A stretch of DNA of 64,000 bases from Prorocentrum cordatum (Eukaryota; Sar; Dinophyceae; Prorocentrales; Prorocentraceae). Shown here piece after piece: positions 14,404 through 25,380 of the stretch. The translations under genes and the position numbers were made by a program. Every line of letters begins with the position of its first letter. Position 1 is the stretch's first letter. The notes below the pieces were generated by a model, which searched no databases, was not told where the DNA came from, and saw only the letters and a program-made list of their open reading frames with translations. Location of the stretch: the NCBI GenBank assembly GCA_963575745.1, contig CAUYUJ010020601.1, forward strand, positions 1-64,000. The letters run 5' to 3'.

Positions 14404-15214
14404 CTACCTCCCCTTCTTGCTCGGGGGACCCTCGCTCGAAGATGGAGGAGTCTGAATGCTGCGCTTGCCGCTTGCAGTGCCTTCAGGCATCTGCTGCAGC
14501 CCGTCGCCCTGCTTGAGCGACTTGGTATTCACCATCACTGGGATTATGAGCTTCGAACTGTCGCGTCACGATACGTCCCTGGACTGCGACAGCCCGAACG
14601 CACAGGTCATGGCAATCTTGAGCGGCCCCATGTTTGCACACGAGCTGTCTGGCGCGGGCGGCGCTGCCCAACACGGAGCCACGAATGGGCGGCTGCCCTG
14701 AAGCTCGAGCTTGCAGCCTAAAAACAATGAAACCGTAACACCTTTGTTGTCAGAAAAACGATGCTCAAGATCCACCGCCGACTTTGGAAGGCTGGCAGCG
14801 GCACCTACGATGGACGTCATCGGAACCAAAGTCAGCTCACCTTTCTTGAAACTCTTGTTTGCTGTCACAGACTCAACGATGCATTTGGGCGCAGATTTCT
14901 TGTATGTGACAGCGACGTCGGCACCCTTCTGAAAATGAGAGTAAGCGGCGGCGTGTCCTATGCGGTACTTGGCCTTCCACGTCTCGATCTCGACATCGGG
15001 CTGGTCCTGCAACGGGTCGGGTGGCCAAAAAGGCGGAAAGAGGGTTGGACGGAGGTGGAGGAACGATGACGGGGGGAGTGGCGAGAGGGAAGGGTGCATG
15101 TACGAATTGTGAATGGGACGGAAGAGGAGGGGGTGGGGGGGGGGGGGGGGGGTAGGCGGGAGCGTGGAGGACGAGGGGGAAGGATGATGCGCGACGTGGA
15201 GGACGGGTGGAGGT

Positions 15215-15248
<34 letters not shown>

Positions 15249-18200
15249 CGGGGGGGGAGGGGGAAAAGGGGTGCGCGTGGCGGGGCAAGGGGGGGAACGA
15301 TGTTTGAGGAGGAGGGCGCGGGGGGAAGTGGTGGAGGGATGGCTGGCAGAGAAAGATCAAGTAGACGGCGTAGGAGGAGAGGAGGAGGCGGAGGAGGAGA
15401 GAGGAGGAAGAAGAAGAAGAAGAAGAAGCAGAAGAAGAAGAGAGGAGGAGGAGGAGGAGGAGGGGGGGAGGTGGATGGTGGACGCAAGCGGGCATGGCTG
15501 GATCGGCCGCAGCGGTCCAGCAGGGACGGTTGCTTGACGATGCTGGCGTTGACGCGCGCGTTGGCGTCCGCTACCTTTCGGGGAAGGAGCACCCCCCCCC
15601 CCCCCCCCCCACCCACCACCCACCACCACGCCAGAAACACCCCAGCCCACGTGCGCCTCAAGGCCTCAGGTGATGTGTCCACTTCGCTCATAGGGCTGAT
15701 AGGGCTCATCGGGCTCATAGGGCCCATAGGGCTCATAGGGCCCATTGGGCTCATAAGGCGCATATGGCTCATAGGGCTCATAGGGCGCCGAGGGCTCATA
15801 GAGCTCACAGATAGGGCTCACAGATAGGGCTCATAGGGCTCATCGGGTTCATGTGGCTCATAGGGCTGATATAGCTCATAGGGCTCATAGCTCATACGGC
15901 TCATTGGCTCATAGGACTCGTAGGGCTCATAGGGTTCATAGGGCTCATATAGCATAGGGCTCATAAGGCTCATAGGGATCCTAGGGCGCATAGGGCTCAT
16001 AGGGCTCATATGACTCATAGGGCTCATAGGGCTCTTGGGGCTCATGAGTGCGCATAGGGCTCATAGGGCTCGTATGGCTCATAGGGCTCATAGGGCCCAT
16101 ATGGCTCATCGGGCTCATCGGGCTCATAGGGCCCATAGGGCTCATAGGGCCCATGGGGCTCATAGGGCTCATTGGGCCCATAGGGCTCATATGGCGCATA
16201 GGGCTCATAGGGCTCACAGGGCTCATAGGGCCCATAGGCTGACAGTGCTCATTGGGTTCAGGGGGGTCATATGGCTCATATGGCTCATAGGGCGCATAGG
16301 GCTCATATGGCTCATAGGGCTCACAAGGCTCACAGAGCTCGTAGGGCTCAGAGGGTTCAGATGGCTCACAGGGCTCATATGGTTCATCGGGCTCATCGGG
16401 CTCATAGGGATCATAGGGCCCACAGTGCTCATAGGGCTCATGGGGCTCATAGGGCTCATAGGTCTCATGGGGCTCATAGGGCTCATAGAGCGCATCTGGC
16501 TCATATGGGCTCAGAGGGCTCATATCGCTCATAAGGCTCATAGGGCCCATATGTCTCATAGGGCTCATATGGCTCATATGGCTCATAGGGCTCATAGGGA
16601 TCATAGGGCTCATATGACTCATAGGGCCCATAGGGCTCTTATGGCTCATAGGGCTCAGACGGCTCAGAGGGCTCATATGGGCTCATAGGGCTCATATTGC
16701 TCATAGGGCTCGTAGGGCTCATCGGGCTCATCGGGCTCACAGTGCTCATAGGACCCACCTGGCGCATATGGTTCATAGGGCTCAAAAGGCTCATATGGGC
16801 TCGTAGGGCGAAATAGGGCGCATGGGGCTCATGGGGCTCGTAGGACTCATAGGGCTCATACGGCTCATAGGGCTCATAGGTCGCATCGGGCTCATATGGC
16901 TCATAGGGCTCATGGGGCTCATAGGGCTCATAGGGCTCATATGGCTCATATGGCCCACAGGGCTCGTAGGGCTCATTGGGCTCAGATTCTCACAGGGCTC
17001 ATAACGCTCATAGGGCTCACAGGGCTCATGGGGCTCATAGGGCTCATGGGGCTCATGGGGCCCATCGGGCTCATCGGGCTCATAGCGGTCCCCAACTAGC
17101 GGCGGCGGTTTGACCCCACCAGCTGGCTGGGCAAAATTGTGGCATGGGCGGGCTCATAGGGCCCCTGGGGTTCATAGGGCGCATATGGCTCACAGGGCCC
17201 ATACGGCTCATAGGGCTCATGCGGGCTTACATGGCTTATAGGGCTCATAGGGCTCATCGGGCTCAAGGGGCTCATGGAGCTCATGGGGCTAGTGAGGCTC
17301 ATAGGGCGCATGGGACTCATGGGGCTCATGAGGCGCATGGGGTTCATGTGGTTCATGGGGCTCATAAGGCTCATCGGGCTCCTAGGGCTCATAGGGCTCC
17401 TAGGGCCCATCTGGCTCATATGGTTCATAGGGCTCATAGGGCTCATAGAGCTCACAGGGCTCATAAGGCTCATAGGGCTCATAGTGCTAATATGGCTCAT
17501 AGGGCTCATAGGGCTCAAAAAGGCCCATGGGGCTCATGGGGCTCATATGGGCTCATCGGGCTCATAGGGCTTATAAGGCCCATAGTGCTCATAGGGCCCA
17601 TATGCTCACAGTGCTCATTGGGTTCAGGGGGGTCACAGGGCTCATAGGGCGCAGGGGGCTCATAGGGCTCATATGGCTCATAGGGCTCATAGGGGTCATA
17701 GGGTTCATGGGGCTCATAGGGGTCATAGGGCTCATAGGGATCATAGGGCTCAGATGGCTCAGAGGGCTCATAGGGCTCATAAGGGCTCATATGCCTCATA
17801 GGGATCGTAGGGCTCACAGGGCGCATAGGGCTCACATGGCAGGGCTCATAGGGCTCATAGGGCTCATAAGGGCTCATAAGGGCTCATATGGGCTCATCGG
17901 GCTCGTAGGGCTTATCGGGCTCATCGGGCTCATAAGGATCATAGGGCTCATAGTGCTCATAGGGCCCATATGCTCACAGTGCTCATTGGGTTCAGGGGGG
18001 TCATAGAGCTCATGAGGCTCAGAGGGCTCAGAGGGCCCATAGGGCTCATAGGGGTCATATGACCCATAGGGCTCATATGGCCCATAGGGCTCATAGGGAT
18101 CATAGGGCTCAGCGGGCGCATAGGGCTCATAGGGCCCATAAAGGGCTCATATGGCTCATGGGGATCGTATGGCTCATAGGGCTCATAGGGCTCACATGGC

Positions 18201-20597
18201 AGGGCTCAGAAGGCTCAGGAGGCTCATGAGGCTCGTAGGGCTCATAGGGCTCATAGGGCTCATAGGGCTCATCGGACGCATAGGGCGCATAGGGCTCACA
18301 GGGCTCACAGGGCTCATTGGCGCATGAGGCCCATAGGTCTCATAGGGCTCATAGGCCAACACAGGCCAGCATAGGCCAACATAGGCCAACAACGGCCAAC
18401 AAAGAGATCCACGGGAGCATCGAACTTGCACTAAGAGGGCCCCAAGACGGCCCCAAGAGGGGCCCAATTGCACTAAGAGGGCCCCAAGACGGCTCCGAGA
18501 GGGGTCCAAGGCGACAGGACCATGTAATCGTCTTGGGGCAGTGTTGCCCCCGCCCCTCCCCACCCCCTCCGGGGGGTCTTGGAGCTTTCTGGTCGAATTC
18601 CGTGCGGGCTCCTTCATCTTCCCTCCTCCTCCTCCTCCGCCTCCTCCTCCTCCTCCTCCTCATCCTCCTCCTCCTCCCCTCCCTCCTCCTCTTCCTGACC
18701 CTCCTCCTCTTGCTGATCCCCCCCTCCTCCTCCTGCTCATCCTCCTGATCAGCCCCCTCCTCCAGACAACATCCCAATCACCAGTCGCCTCAATGCCGCC
18801 ATCATCGTCAACAACAGTCGTAATCTCCCCGCCGCCCAACACCTCCTCGCCATCCTCGCCTCCTCCTCCTCCTCCTCCTCCTCCTCCTCCTCCTCCTTCT
18901 CATTCCCCCCATCGTCCTCCTCCTCAACTCCCCATCCTCCTTTTCCGTATCCGAGCCTGGTACTCGTCGAGCAGCTTCGCTGCGGTCACCGTCGTGATGG
19001 GCAATTTCTTGCCGTGCGGGGCGAGCTTGACGTTCTCGCCAACGAACTCCTTGATGCTGTAGACGATGTCGTTGCCCGCTGCCTGCACGAGCGCGTCCAC
19101 GACAAACCCTTCGTCCGCGAGGCTGGCGTTCACCGCGCCCTTGGCGCTGTACTCGATGAACGCTGCAGCAGCAGCTGCAGGCGCAGACTGACCGTTCTGG
19201 TCGTAGTTGAACGGAGGCTTCAGCGACTTGTCGCCTTTGATCGCTGGGAACTCGAGGTACACGCGATCGATGAAGTGACGAGCGCACGCGTCCATATCCT
19301 TGAACTCCTGGCGGACCTTGGGCTTCTTCTTGAAGATCATCATGCAGCAATTCACTTCGTAATCTGACCTCAGCTTGTTGGCCTTGGCATTCGTGATGTT
19401 TGGAATCTGACTGAGCCACTCTGCCGCTCTGGTGAATCTGTCCTCGGCTTTCATCAACATCGGCTTGTTAGACGCCTTGGCGATGTCCTTCAACTCAGTT
19501 CCCGACGTCAGCTTGCACGCGCCGTCGCGGATGTAGGACTCTGGGCACACGAGCATTGTCTTGGCGAACGCCGTGACGAGCCTGGGACACTGCTTCAGCG
19601 GCAAGCTGGCCAGCTGCTTGAATGTCGTGCCGTCAATGCCGCGCCTGACCTTCAAGCCTTTCGCAAAGTCTACCAGATCCAACAAATACCGAGGCGACGT
19701 TCCACCCGAGAAGTTCACCACGTAGTCGCACACGTCCTCAACTTGGTCCTTCAACCATGGCCTGATCCGCTCGATGGCCAGCGCGACCTTCGGCATATTC
19801 GGGTCACCTGTCAGCTGGGTGTTCTTGAGGATCCTGGCGTGCACCTGCATGAGTGTCTGGACGCGCGTCTGCTGCTTGCGAGCCGCGTGCGCCGCGTGCC
19901 CCGCCTCCTGCAAGAAGTGTGGAAGCGACGGGAATCGCTTCTCCACGCAGCTCCTGATGATCAGGCACTCGATGCCGCGCTCGAGCGGATCCTGGATGGA
20001 GGGGCACATCGCCAGCACCTTCGCTTTGTCAATGCGCCCGTCGGTGCCAGCGAGGTCCTCCTGGTCCGTTTTCGTCTCGTAGTGCAAGCATGCCAACCCC
20101 GACGTCGTATGAGCACACGCTACAGTCAGTCCGACGATGTCGGTATCAGACCACGGGGGCAGCATCCCCTCGCTCGCAGCGATGAGTTCGCGGATATCGT
20201 CCATCTGCTTTGCGCCTGCGGCATCGGGGGCTTTCTCGAAAGCGATGGCATGGCCGACTTCTTTCCACCTCCAGCCCGTCCTCACGATGCAACCAAGAAG
20301 ATCATGGACGTCGAGAACGTCGACGCCTGTGCCGAATCTATTCTGGCAATGCGGCGCCATGCGCGCGCAGCGTACCCTGTCCTTGCATGCGAGGCTCTTC
20401 TCGAGCAGGGTGTCGCAGAGCTTGTCAGCTGCAGCGACAATCTGCGAGGCACATTCGCTGGCATCAACTCCGTCGTATGCCTGCAGCACTGCAGTCACAT
20501 CAGGGGTCACGTCATCAACGGCCTTCTCCAACATCGCCGAGGTGGCCATGCTCAGATATGGAATATGGACCAGAAACGCTGCAATACCGAACATCAT
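14404..20597 (-). CDS. Gene C: two-exon dinoflagellate protein of unknown function
   Basis: Exon 1 is 20597-18957 (start MMFGIAAFLVHIPYLSMATS) and exon 2 is 15006-14404, joined by a phase-0 GC-AG intron (ACCAG|GCTCGG ... TTGCAG|GACCAG). The joined protein, 747 residues, reads ...AAKLLDEYQ|DQPDVEIETWKAKY... Exon 1 is largely helical with scattered Cys (KSLACKDRVRCARMAPHCQN) and a basic segment near FKKKPKVRQEF. Exon 2 holds a compact beta-like region and ends SSSEGPPSKKGR and TAG. One in-frame TGA at 14,568-14,566 (…SQSRDVS*RDSSKLIIPV…) lies 54 codons before that end; the frame on both sides is clearly coding, so it is a late truncation, a CGA-to-TGA change, or a sequencing error. No known domain recognised. 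A weak spliced-leader relic lies just upstream. Confidence 0.7.
14566..14568 (-). other. In-frame TGA in the last exon of gene C
   Basis: The minus-strand TGA follows GACGTATCG, and the codons after it continue the same protein-like frame (RDSSKLIIPVMVNTKSLK) to TAG at 14,406-14,404. A change from CGA would explain it. The product would lose its last 54 residues, including the Ser/Lys-rich tail. Confidence 0.6.
15217..15248. repeat. 32-nt poly-G run
   Basis: Uninterrupted G from 15,217 to 15,248, continuing after one C as another G block. It lies within a purine-rich part of the gene C intron and could form G-quadruplex or triplex structures. Confidence 0.9.
15689..18356. repeat. GGGCTCATA minisatellite, about 2.7 kb
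   Basis: Nearly 300 copies of a 9-bp unit, consensus GGGCTCATA, with point variants (GGGCCCATA, GGGCTCACA, TGGCTCATA) and occasional slips. Because 9 is a multiple of 3, several frames stay open and give SPM, YEP, GLI and AHR repeats; none is a plausible protein. A block containing ACAGTGCTCATTGGGTTCAGGGG-type sequence recurs at about 16,235, 17,605 and 17,970, so parts of the array were duplicated as longer units. A 60-bp non-repeat insert interrupts it at about 17,088-17,147. Confidence 0.95.
18600..18900. repeat. (CCT)n pyrimidine tract
   Basis: CCT/CTC-rich stretch on the plus strand at the 5' end of the gene C intron. The poly-Pro and poly-Ser frames are repeat translations. Confidence 0.85.
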
Positions 20598-20624
20598 GTT
20601 CGGTGGAAACTGAAAGCAAAGCCT

Positions 20625-20645
20625 GGCTGGACCAAAATTGCCATG
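20625..20645 (-). promoter_or_regulatory. Possible spliced-leader relic upstream of gene C
   Basis: Minus strand reads CCATGGCAATTTTGGTCCAG, matching the leader CCGTAGCCATTTTGGCTCAAG at about 14 of 21 positions. It keeps the central ATTTTGG and lies 28 nt before the start codon. A TTTGCTTTCAG that could serve as a trans-splice acceptor follows it. Suggestive, but degenerate enough to be chance. Confidence 0.35.
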
Positions 20646-20699
20646 GTGCCAATGTCTCCTTCTCACTGCCCCTTCCCCCTTCTCCTGACTCCTCTGCCC

Positions 20700-21235
20700 C
20701 CCGCCCGAGACTTCCTATACTCCATACTCAGGAATTGCGCTCCCACCTGAGATCTCCTCGCAACTTACCAGGGAACGGTGCTTCCGCTTGAGATTTCCCC
20801 ACGAATGCTGCATGTAGCTTTTTTTGCAAGGGTTTGCATCAAGCAGACACAGCTTCTTATGATACCAATTCTGATGTATGTTGATGCCGAAATGGCACAT
20901 ATATGCCACTTCGGCAGACTTACCAACTTCAACGGTAACCTAGTTACCCCCACCCCCCTAAGTCAGTTAGGATCCAGCTAGCTAAGTAAGGTGACCTAAT
21001 AACGCTATCCCTGTGATCCGAAATACAAGGTTAGCGCAAGTACGATACTATGTTAGGCCACGGGGGGCTGGGGCATAGCAAACTTGACTATGTACGTGGC
21101 TGTAGATGTAACCGCCAACAGCACGTTACATGCATGTTAACAAAGTTATACTGAAGTTATACCAAACATCTATGTTAACTACATGTAGATATAACCGCGC
21201 GAAGCACATAGGAAACGCACCATCGATTCAAGTAA
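20700..21235. other. AT-richer intergenic stretch without a recognised gene
   Basis: Lower GC than its surroundings, with no long frame and no leader relic. Two short inverted blocks (GAAATGGCACATATATGCC near 20,887 and similar) are present. I see no RNA gene. Confidence 0.5.
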
Positions 21236-21239
21236 CCCC

Positions 21240-21343
21240 TCCCCCCCCCTCCCCCTCGAGAGCCGGGGGGTCACTACCGGATCGAACCCCCCCTCCCCCC
21301 CCTCTCGAAAACCGGAAGGGAGGTCACTACCGGTTCGAACCCG

Positions 21344-21392
<49 letters not shown>

Positions 21393-22205
21393 TCACCGCC
21401 AGCAAACGACTCCGGGCCCCTACCACCATCCTCACCACATCCCCCACTGTTCCTCCCACCGCCACTCACCACCACCACCACCGCCCCTACTGTCCCCACC
21501 AATGCCACCCCACTGTCGCTCTGTCCCCACTGTCCCCACCACTGTTCCCACCACGGTTCCATTCTCCCAACTTTCTCCACGGCCCCGACCACTGCCCGAC
21601 TATACCCATTGTCCCCGCTGTCCCACTGACTCCTCCGCTGTCCCACTGAGCTGTCCCACTGTTCCCACTGTGCATCTGCCCCATTGTCCCACCGCCGTCC
21701 TCGCCACCGCCTTCGCCACTGCCCCCACCACCACTGTGCCCTCCACTGTCCTACTGTTTCCACCACGTCCCCACTGTCCCCACACCACTGTCCCCAACAC
21801 CACCGTCCCCACCGCTGTCCCGCTGTCTCCACTGTTCCCACCGTTGTCCTCACCATTGTCCCCACCACTACCGCCCCCACCACTGTCCCACTGTCCCCGC
21901 CGCTGTCCCGCTGTCCCCTCACCAATGCCCCCACCACCGCCGTCCCAACCACTGCCCGCACCCCCCCCCTCAGTTTTCGAGGGGGGTGGGGGGGGGTTCG
22001 AACCGGTGGCGACTCCACCCCGCCCGGCCGGTTTTCGAGTTCGGGGGGGGGGGGGGGGTCGAACCTGCAGCGACCCCCGCCCTTTTCATGATGAGCTGGG
22101 GGGGGGGGGGGTTCGAACCGGCAGCGGCCCCCCCCAGTTTTCCGGAGGGGGGGGGGGGGGGGGTTCGAACCGGCAGTGGCCCCCCCTGGTTTTCCGCCAG
22201 CAGCG
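21240..22205. repeat. Composite repeat with inverted GGTTCGAACC arrays around a CCACTGTCCC core
   Basis: The left part (21,240-21,345) repeats a unit containing GGTCACTACCGGTTCGAACC next to C-rich runs. The right part (21,960-22,195) holds four or more inverted units with GGTTCGAACCGGCAG and G-rich runs followed by TTTTCCGG. Between them is about 500 bp of loosely repeated CCCCACTGTCCC. It includes a 47-nt C run at 21,344-21,390. The arrangement is fold-back-like. Long frames across it are repeat translations. Confidence 0.65.
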
Positions 22206-22218
22206 GTATAACGCGCTC

Positions 22219-22221
<3 letters not shown>

Positions 22222-22253
<32 letters not shown>
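22222..22253. repeat. (AT)n microsatellite
   Basis: 32 bp of uninterrupted AT directly right of the composite fold-back repeat. Confidence 0.9.
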
Positions 22254-22255
<2 letters not shown>

Positions 22256-22559
22256 CACACAGGTATACACATATAGCTTTGGATGTGGAGAAATGCTCGT
22301 GGTTTCGCCTTGTCGGCCTCCAAGCAATCCCAGACAGGTCCAGAGGCCTTCAACATCGCCCCCAAACGGAACACGGCCCCTCCAAGAGGGCCCCAAGACG
22401 GCCTGAAAGCGCCCCAAGATGGCCCAACACAACTCCAAAGACGGTCCCAAAGGCCTTGGCCTTAGCCTGCTTTGCGGGCGCATATGGTGGCGGCGACTCG
22501 TCCTGATCATGTCTCTTATTAAGCCCGCGTTCCCACGCAACCTGTACCACAGCAGCCGT

Positions 22560-24940
22560 CATGTCAGAGGGTCCAGCAAGCCGGCCTGTGCAAATTCTCC
22601 TGTAGGGTCAGTCTCCTGCTTCCTGCAGGTGTAGCATTCCGACGACTGTGAGTGGGGCTGCTTGCTTGCTCCCTGATCTCAGGCGGTGGTCGGCTGCGCG
22701 ATGATGCTGACCGCGGGAAGCGCGATCGCTGTCCTCCGTGAGCTCGTGGAAGAGCATCTGGGTCGAGACCGAAGCGCGCCGCGCGGTGTCGCCTGGCGCG
22801 CCCCAGATGGCGATCAGCGCCCCATGGTGCGTGGTCGAACACACGAGTCCCGAACGGGCGAATAGGCGCATTCCCTCGAGTGTCGCAATCAGCGGCGTGT
22901 TCTTCCCACGGTTTGCAATCGCACCTGTCCGATCTCCGAAATGTACGCTCGTCCACTGACGCACGTCTCCATGGTCGTGCGTCCACAACCTCGACGCCGC
23001 GCGTCGAGCGCCCTCGACGCGCTCGTCCGCGGCGGCGATGTACTCCTTCATCCGGGAGCCTATCAGGTCCTGGAACGCCGCGGCCGCCTCGTGGCGGGCG
23101 CGGTGTCTGCGGCTGATCGTCGTTTTCGCCCTGCGCATCAGGCGCGCGCAGAGTAATATGGCTTTCATCCTGCATTTTCCAGCGATGCAACTATGTTCCT
23201 GATAATGCCTGGGCACGCGCTGGGAAAATGCTGATTGATGTGCGCCCGGTACCTGTGTTCTGGGGTTTGATTGCTGGCATGTCTGGCATAACATATAGAC
23301 ATGATTCATCCTTGAAGATGTTGCATTTGGCGCGCATACAACCTGGGAGTGCTCAGCGTGCTTGCACAGCAGGATGGTCAGGGCGAATTTCAGAATCGCA
23401 TTCGGCCCGCGCTGGGTCAATTTGATGATTACCGCAGACTTTCCCCGCCCTCCACTCTTCTGCAGGCTGGGTCTGAGACAGGAGTCGGACCGAGTTTGGA
23501 CCATGATGGCAGTGGTCGACGGCGCTCAAAAGCGGGAATTCTTTCCTAGCTCTCGGGGTCGCGCGTCGCGTCGATGCGCGATGGCCAGGATGCCAGCGAA
23601 TTCTCGCTCAGGTTAACCCCGTGGGCCGTGATGAGATCCATTGGCAAGGCAAACTCCATGGTGTGAATGAATATTCCTTCGTCGTGTTCTTGGCAAAGTA
23701 CGGATCAACGTTCCAGAGCATGCACTGCTAATGGTCTTGCAGCCCTGGCCATGGAATCCCGCGCGTCTCAGACTCAGGCATCAGCATCGCCCTCAGGGCC
23801 GCCGGGTCACAATTGGAATGGTCTGGTCGCGCATCTTCACCAAGGTGAAATAAAGCACGTCGTCCTCAGCCACACTTCTTCCATCAGTGCTTTGCGCCGT
23901 CTGTGGGTCACCGCGCCAACGCGGAAAGCGTCCTCCTTAATCGCGCTCTGCCACGTTCACGAACGAGACGCTGGGTGCCCCGTAGCATCACGTCCACAGT
24001 GGTCGAAGAAATCCGTGCCGCATTCTTATAGAAAGACATATGGGCTCTGCGATGGGAGCCGTCTTCCAAGAAAATCCCAATGAATAATTGCCGGCTCTTC
24101 AATTTGAGGCGTAGATTGAAGGCCCCAGCACTATAGAGATGAGGCTGCGAGATCAAATGTGTCCTCATAATCGCACACTGTTCCGTAATGCGTGACATGT
24201 TTATTTTCGGCTACGCAACCGCCATGACCTAGTAGCAGCGATTCACGTTCGGGATCTGGTGATTTGGGTGGTGTTCACGAGTTGTTGGGTCCTCGTCGTC
24301 GGGGCCCGCGGCGTTCGGTCGCGCACCCACGAGCAAATCCTTTATGGTGCATGTGGGGTCCAGCGTGTAGAAGTCCAGAACGTCATGGAGCACAACATGA
24401 GCACATGCATCAATAGTTTCAAGGAAAATACAAATGCTGTTTGACGGTTATACTCGGGGAAGGCCAAATATTATACGGCGTTCGTGGGTAACGCATTCGA
24501 TGAAGCGGCGGGGGCTTGACGTGGTGCGTTCGGACATTCTCGGGCCAAATGTCAAGTGGAGACACGAAGGTTAGGTCGGGCACGCCCCCCTACAGGGGGA
24601 TTTTGGTCGACAACTAAACCAACATCCAATGACAGTACATCTTCAAAACGAATGAGGAAAACGCATCCTGACCTGTAGAGCGACATGCCCAAGTTAACAC
24701 AAATTTGGCCATGCGCGATCTGTCCGTCTCTACCGGTCGGGTCATGTACTCGGCCTTCACCATTGCCAATTGATCTGGACTTATTCCGAATCCCTACTCC
24801 TATGTTTTCCACCCTTACCACCAAGGCACATTTTTTGGTCGGCATCAATACATGATGCCGAATCGTAATTTGGCTCCCCGGCGCCCACTTCGGCCGTCGC
24901 GTCCATTGCCGTTCAGCTTTTCTTTCATAAACAAGAAAAT
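22560..24940. other. No recognised gene; possible decayed coding DNA on minus strand
   Basis: A 298-codon minus frame (22,608-23,504) has ordinary amino-acid composition in places (AFQDLIGSRMKEYIAAADERVEGARRAASRLW), but I recognise no family, start signal, leader relic or splice pattern. The remainder to 24,940 shows no sustained frame. It may be a decayed gene or chance. Confidence 0.3.
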
Positions 24941-24944
24941 TCCC

Positions 24945-25380
24945 GAACTGAGCCGAATCGCCCGAACCGAACCGAAACGAACCGAACCGGCGCGAACTGG
25001 TGATAATTCCAACACACACCGAACCGAACAAAACACGTCCTACTCGATGCCCGAACCAAACTTTTCAAACGGAACCAAAACAGGGCTCGTCGACGTCGCC
25101 GCCACCGCTGCCGTCGTGCCTCCCTCCTCCTCCTACTCCTCCTCCTTTTCTGTTCTTCCGCTCCTTGTTTCCCCCGTCGACGAAGACAGAACTCGCTGGG
25201 CGGTCCGATCAGCGATCTGGCAGAAAACAAGAACCGGACCGAACCGCAACAAAAACCAAACCGAACATACAAATGTGACGAGCCGAACAGAAACGAACCA
25301 GAATGATTACGACTCCGAACCAAACCGAACCGACCCGGAGGCAATTCGGAACTAAACCTCACTGAACCGAACCGGAAACT
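24945..25380. repeat. CGAACCGAA-type repeats in two blocks
   Basis: 24,945-25,065 and 25,225-25,375 are built from variants of GAACCGAACC, separated by about 160 bp of unrelated sequence. The blocks read in the same orientation. Non-coding. Confidence 0.65.

Larger units (their letters stand above)
15007..18956 (-). other. 3.95-kb GC-AG intron of gene C filled by satellite DNA
   Basis: Predicted from frame and the shared CAGG at both junctions. From 3' to 5' it contains a homopurine region with a 32-nt G run (15,217-15,248), GGA/AGA tracts to about 15,460, the GGGCTCATA minisatellite (15,689-18,356), and a CCT/CTC tract (18,600-18,900). Nothing inside looks coding. Confidence 0.6.

Noticed and set aside
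15689-18356. Several long frames giving SPM, YEP, GLI and AHR repeat proteins
   Set aside because: All follow from a 9-bp satellite that stays open in several frames and on both strands; no start context, no non-repeat domain.
19147-19180. CTGCAGC-AGCA-GCTGCAG hairpin in gene C, similar to the hairpin family
   Set aside because: Different core and arms and a longer poly-Ala codon run; best explained by alanine codons. Not counted as a family member.
21330-22190. GGTTCGAACC motifs like a tRNA T-arm
   Set aside because: They recur as tandem units next to homopolymers, and no acceptor, D or anticodon arm can be folded around them.
24945-25380. GAACCGAACC repeats as telomere-like sequence
   Set aside because: They do not match the TTTAGGG-type telomere repeat and are internal and degenerate.
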